Assembly (NCBI GenBank): GCA_917880885.1
Contig: OU862913.1
Coordinates: forward strand, 4,526,001-4,590,000
DNA from: Limnephilus marmoratus
Lineage: Eukaryota > Arthropoda > Insecta > Trichoptera > Limnephilidae
Reading direction: 5' to 3'
Length of the DNA stretch: 64,000 nt
Made by a program: the position numbers and the translations under genes. Shown here piece after piece: positions 20,991 through 31,489 of this stretch (the stretch's first letter is position 1; each line of letters opens with the position of its first letter). The notes below the pieces were generated by a model. The model ran no database searches. It was not told where the DNA came from and saw nothing but the letters and a program-made list of their open reading frames with translations.

Positions 20991-22377
20991 CTTTCCTCTT
21001 TGTGCGTTGCTACGTAGCCAGCCTATCGGTCTCCTCTTTGTGCGATGCTTCGTATCTATCACTCTCGTCTACTTTAGTTTTCACTTTTCTCGCATGTGAG
21101 TGAACTGCACACAGATTCTATAAAATTATTCAAGTGAAAACTTCTTTAGGACCGTTGTGATTTGAAACTGGATGAAACGAAAAAAAGCGACACTAAAAAT
21201 AGACAAACAATATGTTATACATCTATAGGATTAAACCTGCAAGAGAATGAATGACATAGACTAATCGCTTTCCTCTTTGTGCGTTGCTTCGTAGCCAGCC
21301 TATCGGTCTCCTCTTTGTGCGATGCTTCGTATATATCACTCTCGTCTACTTTAGTTTTCACTTTTCTCGCATGTGAGTGAACTGCACACAGATTCTATAA
21401 AATTATTCAAGTGAAAACTTCTTTAGGACCGTTGTGATTTGAAACTGGATGAAACGAAAAAAAGCGACACTAAAAATAGACAAACAATCTGTTATACATC
21501 TATAGGATTAAACCTGCAAGAGAATGAATGACATAGACTAATCGCTTTCCTCTTTGTGCGTTGCTTCGTAGCCAGCCTATCGGTCTCCTCTTTGTGCGAT
21601 GCTTCGTATCTATCACTCTCGTCTACTTTAGTTTTCACTTTTCTCGCATGTGAGTGAACTGCACACAGATTCTATAAAATTATTCAAGTGAAAACTTCTT
21701 TAGGACCGTTGTGATTTGAAACTGGATGAAACGAAAAAAAGCGACACTAAAAATAGACAAACAATCTGTTATACATCTATAGGATTAAACCTGCAAGAGA
21801 ATGAATGACATAGACTAATCGCTTTCCTCTTTGTGCGTTGCTTCGTAGCCAGCCTATCGGTCTCCTCTTTGTGCGATGCTTCGTATCTATCACTCTCGTC
21901 TACTTTAGTTTTCACTTTTCTCGCATGTGAGTGAACTGCACACAGATTCTATAAAATTATTCAAGTGAAAACTTCTTTAGGACCGTTGTGATTTGAAACT
22001 GGATGAAACGAAAAAAAGCGACACTAAAAATAGACAAACAATCTGTTATACATCTATAGGATTAAACCTGCAAGAGAATGAATGACATAGACTAATCGCT
22101 TTCCTCTTTGTGCGTTGCTTCGTAGCCAGCCTATCGGTCTCCTCTTTGTGCGATGCTTCTTATCTATCACTCTCGTCTACTTTAGTTTTCACTTTTCTCG
22201 CATGTGAGTGAACTGCACACAGATTCTATAAAATTATTCAAGTGAAAACTTCTTTAGGACCGTTGTGATTTGAAACTGGATGAAACGAAAAAAAGCGACA
22301 CTAAAATAGACAAACAATCTGTTATACATCTATAGGATTAAACCTGCAAGAGAATGAATGACAATATAGACTAATCG
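20991..22377. repeat. Five tandem copies of a 277-bp unit
   Basis: The word CTTTCCTCTTTGTGCGTTGC starts units at 20991, 21268, 21545, 21822 and 22099, exactly 277 bp apart; a partial start follows at 22378. Units are nearly identical (single differences such as TACGTAGCC versus TTCGTAGCC in unit 1, a CTTCTTATC variant and small indels in unit 5), so the array expanded recently. It sits inside the left arm of a long-TIR element, between GGTTCGCTATG and ATGTTTGGTGACTTAGCAG. Confidence 0.95.
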
Positions 22378-23030
22378 CTTTCCTTATGTTTGGTGACTTA
22401 GCAGGGGTGCCCAAGTTCATGGGGTAAGGATTGTCCATGTATTGGCGGCAGATGCATCAGCCCATCAGCTGCATGGCAGGCCGGATTAGGAGAGAGTGTT
22501 TAGGAGTCCCTTTGACTTTTTCCAGCCGTACTCTCTCGGAACATAGCCTTGCACCGCAGTGGAAGTGATGGATTCCTGGACACACCGACCTCCAGATTCC
22601 TACCCACTCTTCATCCCTTTTCCTTTGGGGTCGTCCAATAATCACGTGATGTTTTTTAGCAACTTTTTAACCCCTCCCCCCCCGGTGATATGTGGTGAGG
22701 ATTTAGACTACCCCCCCCCCCCCATACCCAAAATCACGTGTATTATTTTAGTACAAAGTATAGTAAAATTTTCAGAATATTATCGTGCGTTCGACGAAAA
22801 ATAAATACACATGACATCCCATTATATCCCCCCCCCCCCTTGTGATATTTCGTATTTTTCCGAACCCCCCCCCCCTTTCGAGCTTGGCGTGATAAATGGA
22901 CGACCTGTTTTCAGAACTTCCTCTCCTTCCTTTCATAAAAAGGCCCTCCACACAGCATCCCCAAAGATGACATAGGGGAATTATTTACCTCAGGGCCTCC
23001 TGTGAGGAGCTGATGTAAAAAAAAGTCTCT
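22378..23030 (+). repeat. Long-TIR family copy continuing after the 277-bp array
   Basis: Carries TTTGGTGACTTAGCAGGGGT, CAGCTGCATGGCAGG, CTCTCTCGGAACATAGCC, a pyrimidine tract, then CCACACAGCATCCCC..GATGACATAGG and CCTCAGGGCCTCCTGTG. Together with 20895-20990 this is the left arm and body of one element. Confidence 0.65.
22628..22905. mobile_element. Poly-C-rich MITE (copy 1)
   Basis: Ends GGGTCGTCCA and TGGACGACC are inverted. The interior has runs of C (22676, 22711, 22829, 22866 area), the word CACGTGTATTATTTTAGTAC and TTTCGAGC..GTGATAAATGG. It interrupts the long-TIR element. Related copies are at 23773-24001 and 26310-26548. Confidence 0.7.
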
Positions 23031-23271
23031 CCCGATCCGTCCTGCCGTGCAGCAGGGGTGCCCGGGTTCATCCGGTGAGGTTAGTCTAGGTCTTTCGGCG
23101 AATGCGTTCGCCCATCTACTGCATGGCGGGCCGGATCAGGACTGATTGAGGGAGAACTAACCTGAATTATATAGGAGTGCCTGGGTTCAACGGGTGAAGT
23201 TTGTTTAGTTCTTTTCAGCGAATGCGTTCGCCCATCTACTGCGTGGCCGGCCGGATCGGGAGAGCTTGGTA
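23031..23271 (+). repeat. Long-TIR arm fragments in tandem
   Basis: Two adjacent partial arms, each with GGTGCC..GGTTCA, GCGAATGCGTTCGCCCATCTACTGC and GGCCGGATC, at about 23053-23140 and 23183-23265. Confidence 0.55.
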
Positions 23272-23505
23272 TGTTATAATATTAATTGGTTAAATTGTAT
23301 TTTTTCTCGCATTAGCACTACACCTGATAAAAAATCCCTCAGTGTCTTTGTCATCTTTGGGGATGCTGTGTGGAGGGTTTTTTTAGATAAGGAAGAAGAG
23401 GAAGTTCTGTAATGAAATAATTTGGTATCTTAACCGTAAATCCAGAACTAAATTTTGTATGAAACAGGCCGCGAAGACGTTTCTCTTATTTAAGAGCAAT
23501 TATAA
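23272..23505. repeat. 234-bp segment duplicated in inverse at 34993-35220
   Basis: TATTAATTGGTTAAATTGTA, TCAGTGTCTTTGTCATC, GGAAGAAGAGGAAGTTCTG, ATTTGGTATCTTAACCG and GTATGAAA(C/T)AGGCCGCGAAG are all found inverted at 34993-35220, nearly identical. It contains the GGGATGCTGTGTGGAGG word of LINE F 3' ends. Confidence 0.75.
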
Positions 23506-23538
23506 TTTCCTATTTTTTCAGTAGGTACTCTTAGTTAC

Positions 23539-23745
23539 TTGGAGCAGGTGGATGAGTTTGTGTATCTGGATAGTATGTTTACGAGAGATGGGAAGGCTGA
23601 TAGAGATATTGAAAGAAGGATAAATGCGAGTAACTCCATTAACGGAGGACTGAATGCCGTTGGCACTAATAAAAAGACTGTTAAAAGAAGCGAAGCTAGC
23701 AGTCCACAATGGAGTCCTGGTGCCTACCCTGATGTATGGCAGTGA
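23539..23745 (+). pseudogene. LINE E reverse-transcriptase fragment (mid C-terminal)
   Basis: Frame reads EQVDEFVYLDSMFTRDGKADRDIERRINA.. and then ..VKRSEASSPQWSPGAYPDVWQ, the segment after the RT fingers/palm in LINEs of this kind (FVYLGS..GK..I..RI). It stops after 69 codons and is followed by a MITE. Non-functional fragment. Confidence 0.6.
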
Positions 23746-23772
23746 GGCATGAAACTGGCAGAGGAAGGATCC

Positions 23773-24001
23773 TCCCCCCCGGTGATATGTGGTGAGGTTT
23801 TAGACTACCCCCCCCCCCCCCATCCAAAATCACGTGTATTATTTTAGTACAAAGTATAGTGAAATTTTCAGAATATTATCGTGCGTTCGACGAAAAATAA
23901 ATACACTTGATATCCCATTATATCCCCCCCCTTGTGATATTTTATATTTTTCCGAACCCCCCCCCCCCCCCTTTCGAGCCTTGCGTGATAAATGGACGAC
24001 C
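23773..24001. mobile_element. Poly-C-rich MITE (copy 2, left end lost)
   Basis: Same series as 22628-22905 from CCTCCCCCCCCGGTGATATG to GATAAATGGACGACC, with the same right-hand junction into CTTTTCAGAACTTC. The shared junction indicates that host repeat and MITE were duplicated together. Confidence 0.7.
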
Positions 24002-24300
24002 TCTTTTCAGAACTTCTTCTCCATCCTTTCCTAAAAAGGCCCTCCACACAGCATCCCAAAGATGTCATAGGCCCTGAGGGGAATTATTTACCTTAGGGCC
24101 TCCTGTGAGGAGCTGATGTAAAAAAACAATCTATCCCGATCCGTCCTGCCATGCAGCTGGTGGGCAGACGCATCCGCCAACAAGACACGGACAAACCTCA
24201 CCCCATGAACCCGGGCACCCCTTAGTCACAGACCTATAGCAGAGGTGTTGGTTATCCAGTAAATGGTTCTCGGGGCGGCGGTACCCATACCCGCCTCTCA
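24002..24300 (+). repeat. Long-TIR family, right half
   Basis: Runs CAGAACTTCTTCTCC, CCACACAGCATCCC, CCTTAGGGCCTCCTGTGAGG, CCTGCCATGCAGCTGG, AACCCGGGCACCCCTTAGTC and ends GTTCTCGGGGCGGCGGTACCCATACCCGCCTCTCAAATT, an outer end inverted relative to 29637-29700. Confidence 0.65.
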
Positions 24301-24890
24301 AATTGGATTGAACTAATAAACGAAATGAGGTAGCAGTAGGTAATTACTGATAACCTAAGTATGTTACAATAAACTCACTGAGTGTTCACTTTAACAAACT
24401 AGTTGGTAGGTACCTACTTACCCAGGTCCGCACCTTAATATAATTAATTATTCAAAAACAGAAGCATCCCAAATTTAAAAACTAAAAACATTTCAAATTA
24501 AAAAAATACAGTAGAATCCATAGGTACCTACCTACGCCCTATGCCTAACATCGAACATCAAAGGCCATCGGCCATCGCCTCAGTGACAGCATGCAAATAA
24601 CACGTGTGACGTAACAGTGTGGCACGCGCTTAGCTACTGTCTATCGCGTGATCTGATTCGATGCAGGAAGGTTTGACATAGGAATTGACATATTTTTCTG
24701 CAAAGGATTGTCGATTGAACTAATAACGATTTCGTGTTAAAGATTATTATATAATAAAATATATTATAGTTTCGTATGTGCATGGCTGTTTAGTTGTAAA
24801 TGTAGGTACCTATTTTAAGTTCTTCAAATTACTAGTACGTTTTCCCTACGATGAATCTTGTATCTAAACCAACAAATATATGGGTACCGC
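24301..24890. other. No gene seen
   Basis: AT-rich sequence with several TAGGTACCTAC words. No frame or element recognised. Confidence 0.55.
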
Positions 24891-24954
24891 CAACCCTGAA
24901 ACCATTTTTTTGCGACCTCCGGATTCGTAGTCGAAGTTCGCAATCTCATTTTTT

Positions 24955-25260
24955 TTACAGTAGCTCTACATAGGAGGCCCTGAGAAAAATAATTTCCCTC
25001 AGGGCCTATGTCATCTAAGGGGATGCTGTGTGGAGGGTCTTTTTAAGGAAGGGAAGGATAGGAAGTTCTGGAAAGGAATAAGGTATGTGGGGTGGATAGG
25101 AATCTGGGGTAAATGTGTCTAGGAGTGACGGACCTATAATTCCATCCCTCCAATTGCGGTGCAAGGCGATGGGTCGAGAGAGTCCGGCTGGAAAGGACAA
25201 AAGATCTCCCTCAACCAAACTCTCTTATCCGGCCCGCCACGCAGCAGGGAAGACCTATCC
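24955..25260 (-). repeat. Long-TIR family fragment with the LINE F 3' hairpin
   Basis: Plus strand reads AGGAGGCCCTGAG..CCCTCAGGGCCTATGTCATC..GGATGCTGTGTGGAGG, then purine-rich sequence and GACGGACC..CATCCCTCC, the inverse of 29820-30085. It is preceded by GCGACCTCCGGATTCGTAGTCGAAGTTCG (24908-24940), also found inverted after the copy at 30080. Confidence 0.6.
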
Positions 25261-25264
25261 GCCG

Positions 25265-25720
25265 CCATGTACCTACCCTGATATATGGCAGTGAGGCATG
25301 GAACTGGCAGAGGAAGGATGAAAGTAGACTGAATGCTGTAGAAATGAGATCCCTGAGGCGTATGTGTGGTAAAACCATGTATGACCGATGACTGATTGAT
25401 GTAAGCGTAATGAGTAAGATTAAGAAAGGGACGCTCAGATGGTTTGGGCATGTAGAGCGAATGAACGAGGAAAGGAGCGTAGGGAGAATATATGACGCAA
25501 ATGTGAATGGTAGAAGAAGTCGGGGATGCCCGAGAAAGACATGGCACGACCAAGTGAATCAGATACTTGAGTCGGGCCATGTCAAGAGTCAGAAAAATCG
25601 AAGAGCATGTATGAGACGCCTTATGAATATGAACGAGGTTAGGAGTGTGTGCCAAGACCGAGTTGTTTGGCGGTCCGTCCTCTCTGCCTACCCCCGCGGT
25701 AAAACGGCGTGATGGTTAGT
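25265..25720 (+). pseudogene. LINE E 3' end (5'-truncated)
   Basis: Starts mid-ORF (LYGSEAWN-like, then RLNAVEMRSLRRMCGKTMYDR) with a stop, then a frame from 25410 reading MSKIKKGTLRWFGHVERMNEERSV, GRRSRGCPRKTWHDQVNQIL and VCQDRVVWRSVLSAYPRGKTA. This is the conserved C-terminal tail of many insect LINE polymerases (RWFGHVER..GRPRK.W). The 3' end is CGGCGTGATGGTTAGTTAGTT, shared by all E copies. Confidence 0.7.
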
Positions 25721-25755
25721 TAGTTTATCACTTTCAATTTTCAAAATGACACTGA

Positions 25756-26060
25756 ATGCTATCCTTGTTCTACCGGTATTACAATGGAAGATGCTCCGAG
25801 GAACTAGCATCATTGATCCCTTCGGCACCGGTGCATAGTCGGGAAATACGCCAAACGCGTGCCCAACATTTGTACACAGTTAACATTTGTCACATGAGAA
25901 CAGGTCGTTTCTTCGACTCGTTCTTGTGTTCAACAGCTCGGCTGTATAATGATTTGCCGGCCTCTGTGTTTCCTCCTTCCTACAACATGGGTCTCTTCAA
26001 GACCAATGTTCATTCCTTCCTCTCCTCAAAATGACCCCCTACACAGCATCCCAGATGACA
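25756..26060 (+). pseudogene. LINE F 3' end (5'-truncated)
   Basis: Frame reads LFYRYYNGRCSEELASLIP, then HMRTGRFFDSFLCSTARLYNDLPASVFP and YNMGLFKTNVHSFLSSK, the C-terminus of a LINE reverse transcriptase. It then runs into CCACACAGCATCCCAGATGACATAGG and breaks off. The same family lies at 28975-29188 and 31490-32062 on the minus strand. Confidence 0.7.
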
Positions 26061-26067
26061 TAGGCCC

Positions 26068-26800
26068 AGATGCTAACCCGCGACCTCCGGATTTGTAGTC
26101 GAAGTTCGTAATGGCGTACATATGTGTTAACAAAAAAACAGTTTTCGAAGATTAAGTACGAAGATGTAACTTTTCATCCTCTTAAGTAAAAATTAATATT
26201 CATACTACGTACACATGCTAACCCGCGACCTCCGGTTTTCCAGTCGAAGTTCATAATGGCGTACATATGTGTTGATAAATAAAAACAGTTTCCGAAGATT
26301 AAGTACTTTCTAACCCCCCCCCCCCCCCCGTGGTGATATGTGGTGTGGTTTTAGACTAACCCCCCCCCCCCCCCCCCCCCCAAAATCACGTGTATTTTTT
26401 TAGTACAAAGTATTTTGAAATTTTCAGAATATTATCACGAAAAATAAATACACGTGATATCTCATTATACCCCCCCCCCCTCGTGATATTTCGTGATTTT
26501 TTCCGAACCCCCCCCCCCTTTCGAGACTCATGTGATTAATAGATGACCCCCAAGATGAAACCGTTCATTCTCTTAAAGTAAAAATTTGTCTTCATGCTAC
26601 GTACAGATGCTAACCCACGACCTCCGGATTCTTAGTCGAAGTTCGAAATGGTGTACATACAGGTAATAAAAACAGTTTTCGAAGATTAAGTACCAAGATG
26701 AAACTGTTCATCCTCTTAAGTAGAAATGAATATACATACTACGCACAGATGCTAACCCGCGACATCTGGATTCGTAGTCTCATTACTCAAGCCGTCTCTA
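26068..26800. repeat. Tandem array of ~145-bp units (about four), split by a MITE
   Basis: Units start GATGCTAACCCGCGACCTCC near 26070, 26215, 26607 and 26745 and continue TAGTCGAAGTTC, AATGG(C/T)GTACATA, AAAACAGTTTTCGAAGATTAAGTAC and CTCTTAAGTA. The second unit is interrupted by the poly-C MITE at 26310-26548. An isolated head is at 24908 and an inverted one at 30100. Confidence 0.75.
26310..26548. mobile_element. Poly-C-rich MITE (copy 3)
   Basis: Four C-runs, GTGATATGTGGTGTGG, AAAATCACGTGTATTTTTTTAG and a right end TGATTAATAGATGACCCC identify the same MITE as at 22628, more diverged. It splits the second ~145-bp repeat unit. Confidence 0.65.
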
Positions 26801-27422
26801 ATAGGTGTGCTAACTCTATTTAATGGTTTTAGTAGTTTTTCGAGTTCGAGTCTTTGGTCCCCTTAACTCGCATCAGAAAGTTTCCCAACCGGGTAACGAT
26901 AAAAAGCCGCTCTACTTAGTCCGTACAAATAGTTTGGCACGTGTTAGGTGGTAAATAAAAACACTTTTCAAGGGTAAAGTACCATGACGCAATTGTGAGG
27001 CGGTCTATCCTCTTAGTATATTTTAATCTTTATATAACGTACCGATACTAAATGGCCTGAACAATACGACAGACGCACATAGAACTTTTCATTTGCATTG
27101 CGCACAGTTCGCGGTCAAAACTTGTCAAATAAGAACGTACCTACGATTACCTACTAAAAGGAGCAGAAAAGTTCGACAGACCGGCACCATCCATATATAC
27201 ATATATGGAGATCAACAAATAAAAACGTGTAAAATGTATATGTCACCGAAAAATGGGCGTGGCTTATAGGTAAATCTCGATGACAAAAGTTGATCCACAT
27301 GGATCAGGATTTGTATGACAGCTTCGGTAACGGATCTACAAATCCGGCCAGATCAACAAACCCAAACGGATCAACAAAAAACTGGTGTACCGTCGCGCAA
27401 AATCAACATAGTACGAGAGGGG

Positions 27423-27459
<37 letters not shown>

Positions 27460-28585
27460 TTTATGTTACGGCATTTAGTGGCTCAAAGCGTCCTTTAATT
27501 ACCGGAACTTCTTGATCATTTCGACTTACTGGCTCATTTGGGCACTTAGTGGCTCATCGTTTTTTTTTTTTTAAGTCCATCATATCAAACTCGATGAGAC
27601 GAGTCGAACGGTGTAAAAAAATTTTTTGAGTGAATAAATGACATTTTTACGTGGACCGTTAATGCTCCGGAATGCGTTTTTTATCAGTAAATATTCATCC
27701 ATACTTAGAACATCAATTGGGTACACTTTTTATCGCATCTATAACATCACGGCATGCGACGTTGCCGGATGTTCTCGTCATACAATATCATTCAAACTCC
27801 AAGTCGTTTATCAATGCTTTGCGATATTGAACTCAATGGTTAAATTCCTCAAAATCTATTATCGCATGACATTGCTATGTCAGATTGAATCTTTTGCGAT
27901 ATGTTATATGTTTGCCGGTATGTTATGTTGTATTCTATCTACATAGGTAGCTACTGTCAAGCGCTCGCTGTGGACTGTTAGTTGTTTTAGAAGAACAGAC
28001 ATTATATTATACGAGTAATATTTAGCGGCTATTCGCGCGCTTTTTTAAAATTGAAGATTGATTTACGAATTGCTTTTATAATATCGTTATTAATTTTGTG
28101 TTAATTGTTTTTGTGTTTATTACAAGGTTGATATTATTACGTATTTTAATACACATTTATGTAGTTTTTTCTTTAATAAATAAAATATTTGCTACGTCAT
28201 TCTGTATTTGTCTTTTGCGTTCTGAAAGCATAGTCAGTTGTAATGTAATGATATCTATACAGGGTTTTCTAAAAATTTCAGAAATATATTAGGTACTCAT
28301 GTAATATGTTTTTTCATACAGTTATATTATTTTTTTAAAATGTTTTTTTAGTAGAACGTAATTTTTATAATGGATTATATTATCATATTTAAGAAATCTA
28401 ACAAGTTTTTCATTTTAAAAAATGTTCTGTACCTAGGTAATTACTTTACGCGTGACAATTTTTCAAAAGCATTGTCTCTAGTTGTATTGAAGTAATTAAA
28501 ATATGTTTTATTGTTGTTTTGGTGTATTTTATAAAAAAAAGTTATGAACAAAAATAAACAATAATTTAAAAATAAATTACAATAT
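26801..28585. other. No gene seen
   Basis: A (TA)n run is at about 27428-27457. Short open frames (27638-27946, 28098-28292) show no known domain, have AT-driven composition and no neighbouring exon signals. Nothing else is recognisable. Confidence 0.5.
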
Positions 28586-28588
28586 ACG

Positions 28589-28973
28589 GCCTACATAGTC
28601 CAGGAGTGAGACCCTTGACTCGCAAACCGCAGGTCTCAAATTTTATTTGATTAATTTGTGTTATTTCACAATTAATTCATTTAAAATAATAAATAGTATA
28701 TTTGCGGCACGTTCCAGAGTGGAAGATACTATCAATATCGCCCTGGTGTAAGTAAGACCACCATTCAAAATTGAAACGTTGCTTGAAAATGGCTTTGGCC
28801 GTGTTTGGTGTCCAGATCTGAATCGCCAGGTACTTCCCAACCTTCCTCTTCCCCACCTCCTTCCCCTCCCCACTACCTTCAGCCTCACAACATACCCCAA
28901 TTGGGGATTCCATGGTGTCACTGGCTCCAGACGGGAGCAGTTGAGATTCTTGTGCGGTATTCACTGTAAAAAA
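28589..28973 (+). mobile_element. tRNA-derived SINE (copy 1)
   Basis: The head is tRNA-like (TAGTCCAGGAGTGAGACCC..TTGACTCGCAAACCGCAGGTC). The body runs GTGTTATTTCACAATT, GCGGCACGTTCCAGAGTGGAAGATACT, GGTGTAAGTAAGACCACC, GGCCGTGTTTGGTG and a CT-rich stretch, to GGCTCCAGACGGGAGCAGTTGAG and an A-run. The same order is found inverted at 29290-29580 and 58893-59305. Confidence 0.75.
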
Positions 28974-28974
28974 A

Positions 28975-29188
28975 ACTCCACACAGGAGGCCCTTAAGAAA
29001 ACGATTTCCCTCAAGGCCTATGTCATCTAATATGCTGTGTGGAGGGTCTTTTTGAGGAGAAGAGGGAGTCAACATTGGTCTTGAAGAGACCCATGTTGTA
29101 GAAAGGGGAAAACCCAGAGGCCGGCAAATCGTTCCATAGCCGAGCTGTTGAGCACAAAAACGAATCGAAGAAGCGACCAGTTCTCATG
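28975..29188 (-). pseudogene. LINE F 3' end fragment with terminal hairpin
   Basis: Minus-strand frame reads MRTGRFFDSFLCSTARLWNDLPASGF..YNMGLFKTNV, then the hairpin CTCCACACAG..CTGTGTGGAG (plus strand 28977-29046) at the 3' end. It abuts the SINE A-run. A run of GATTTTGAATTT-type 12-bp repeats follows at 29189-29240. Confidence 0.65.
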
Positions 29189-29289
29189 ATTTTGAATTTG
29201 ATTTTGAATTTGATTTTAGATTTGATTTTGGATTTAGGGTAGGGTTCAAAAATCTTGATTATTTTGTTTTTACATGAATATCGCACAAC

Positions 29290-29585
29290 GTAGTGGATAG
29301 GGGAAGGAGATAGGGAAGAGGAAGGTTGGGAAGTTCCTGACTATTCAGATCTGGTCACCAAACACGGCTAAAGCCATATCACGCAACATTTCAATTCTGA
29401 ATGGTGGTCTTACACCAGGGCGATACTGAGAGTATCTTCCACTCTGGAAAGTGCTGCAAATATAAAATATATGTATTATTTTTACTAAATAAATTGTCAA
29501 ATAACACAAATTATAATCCCGCGACCTTCGGAGTGCGAGTCAAGAGCCTTACCGCTGGACTACGCCGATAAATATACAATAGACT
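29290..29585 (-). mobile_element. tRNA-derived SINE (copy 2)
   Basis: Inverse of the 28589 SINE without its last ~90 bp. Minus strand starts with the tRNA-like head (CTCGCACTCCGAAGGTCGCGGGAT) and runs into the CACCATTCAGAATTG body and the CT-rich stretch. Confidence 0.7.
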
Positions 29586-29636
29586 AATCATACCTAAGAT
29601 GACTTGAATAAGGACTAATTGTAAACGAGGTATTCC

Positions 29637-30130
29637 AATTTGGGAAGCGGGTATGGGTACCGCCGCCCCGGGAACCATTACTGTATAACCAACACCTCTG
29701 CAAGCAGTTTGCTACGTTTGGTGACTAAGCAGGGGTGCCCGGGTTCATGGTATCAGGTTTGTCCAGGACGTGGCGGCGGATAGGTCTGCCCTGCTGCGTG
29801 GCGGGCCGGATAAGAGAGTTTGGTTGAGGGAGGCCTTTTGTCCTTTCCAGCCGGACTCTCTCGACCCATCGCCTTGCACCGCATTTGGAGGGATGGAATT
29901 TTAGGTTCGTCACTCCTAGACACATTGACCCCAGATTCCTATCCACCCCACATACCTTTTTCCTTCCCAGAACTTCCTATCCTTCCCTTCCTTAAAAAGA
30001 CCCTCCACACAGCATCCCCTTAGATGACATAGGCCCTGAGGGAAATTATTTTTCTCAGGGCCTCCTATGTGGAGCTACTGTAAAAAAAATGAGATTGCGA
30101 ACTTCGACTACGAATCCGGAGGTCGCGGGT
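29637..30130 (+). repeat. Long-TIR family copy, left half
   Basis: Outer end GGGTATGGGTACCGCCGCCCCGGGAACC, ACCAACACCTCTGCAAGCAG, TTGGTGACTAAGCAGGGGTGC, GGCGGGCCGGAT, CTCTCTCGACCCATCGCC, CCACACAGCATCCCC and CCTCAGGGCCTCCTATGTGGAG, then an inverted GCGACCTCCGG head. The right arm is missing. Confidence 0.6.
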
Positions 30131-30317
30131 GAGATATATATGAATCCATCTCTCCCACTGCATTGCAAGGCGATGGGTTGAAAGAGATTACACATCTGCC
30201 CTGATGATGGACACTGCAACGCTGTCCGAAACTTTGGCTAAAGAAGGAGGTATACACGGCATAATACCCCAAAAACTAATAACAAAAATACTTATGGCCG
30301 TGAAAATCTAAAATCAC

Positions 30318-30853
30318 CTCTGCGATAGGTCACCCCAAGTCGTTCGCTACGTTTGGTGACTTAGCAGGGGTGCCCGGGTTCATGGGGTGAGGATTATCCG
30401 GGTCTTGGCGGCGGATGCATCTCTGCCCACCAGCTGCATGGCAGGATGGATTGGGAGAGAGTGTTGAGGGAGTCCCTTTGATTTCTCCAGCCGTACTCTC
30501 TCGGAACATAGCCTTTCACCGCAGTGGGAGGGATAGATTCCTGGACACACTGACTCCCAGATTCCTACCTACCCTTCATCCCTTTTCCTTTTCAGAACTT
30601 GCTCTCCTTCCTTTCCTAAAAAGACCCTTCACACAGCATCCCCAAAGATGACATAGGCCCTGTGGGAAATTATTTTCCTCAGGGCCTCCTGTGTTGACCT
30701 AATGTAAAAAAAACAGTCTATCCCGATCCGTCCTGCCATGCAGCTGGTGGGTAGACGCATCCGCCAACAAGACCCGGACAAACCTCATCCCATGAACCCG
30801 GACACCCCTGCTAAGTCACCAAACATAGCTTACCACTTGGAGTGACCTATGGC
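30318..30853. repeat. Long-TIR family copy with both inner arms
   Basis: The left arm (30318-30450) and right arm (30718-30853) are inverted repeats of about 130 bp. Shared words include ATAGGTCAC(C/T)CCAAGT, TTTGGTGACTTAGCAGGGGTG, GGGTTCATGGG and CAGCTGCATGGCAGGA. Between them are CTCTCTCGGAACATAGCC, a pyrimidine tract and the LINE F-like CCACACAGCATCC hairpin half-sites. It is interrupted on the right by the hAT element at 30854 and resumes at 33155. Confidence 0.75.
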
Positions 30854-31154
30854 CAGGGCTGGGCAGTATTTGAAAAACTTGTAATTGAAATACGTATTTG
30901 AAATACAATAATATACAAATACAATGTATTTGGTAATTGGTATTTCAATTACCTGCTGCTGAGGTATTTTGTAATTTGTATTTCAAATACTTAAGGCTTC
31001 AAAATACATTTTCAAATACATTTAGTGATTTTAATAATGATAATTAAAAATAACCACACATAGATAATACATAGACTAAAAACGCTAGAATCCTGTACCT
31101 ACTATTGTCCTTTGCTATAGGACTCTTTATTAATGATTATTTGTAGTTCTCTTA

Positions 31155-31322
31155 GGGGGCATACATTAATTATGTGAGCTCAAAAAAGGAGGGGGGGGGG
31201 GGGTCCAGCAAAATCTCACGGTACTTGAAAAGAATAAACGAAGTGGTCCAAATTATCTCACCAAGGGGCGGGGGGAGTCTAGTTTGGAAGAAAAACTGCT
31301 CACCTAATTAATGTATGCCCCC
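31155..31322. mobile_element. 168-bp TTA-flanked MITE
   Basis: Inverted ends GGGGGCATACATTAATTA..GTGAGC and GCTCACCTAATTAATGTATG followed by CCCCC, with TTA on both sides (31152-31154, 31323-31325), fitting a PIF/Harbinger-type TWA duplication. G-runs lie inside. Confidence 0.75.
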
Positions 31323-31489
31323 TTATAATTGCTTTATAATGTACTGTACTATATTTTTTTTTACTTCATGCTAGTTATTATTATTGTCCTGTGCTATAAT
31401 AGCACTGTTATTGTACATTTTGTATCATACTTGTCATTGCTTTGTATGATACACTCTTGTATCATAGTATTAGATTTTTTTTTCATTAA

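Noticed and set aside
25134..25655. 173-codon minus-strand open frame, and its relatives at 34062-34412 and 35285-35536
   Set aside because: Antisense of LINE E coding sequence.
27638..27946. 102-codon open frame
   Set aside because: No domain, no conservation evidence, no exon signals; composition matches the surrounding AT-rich DNA.
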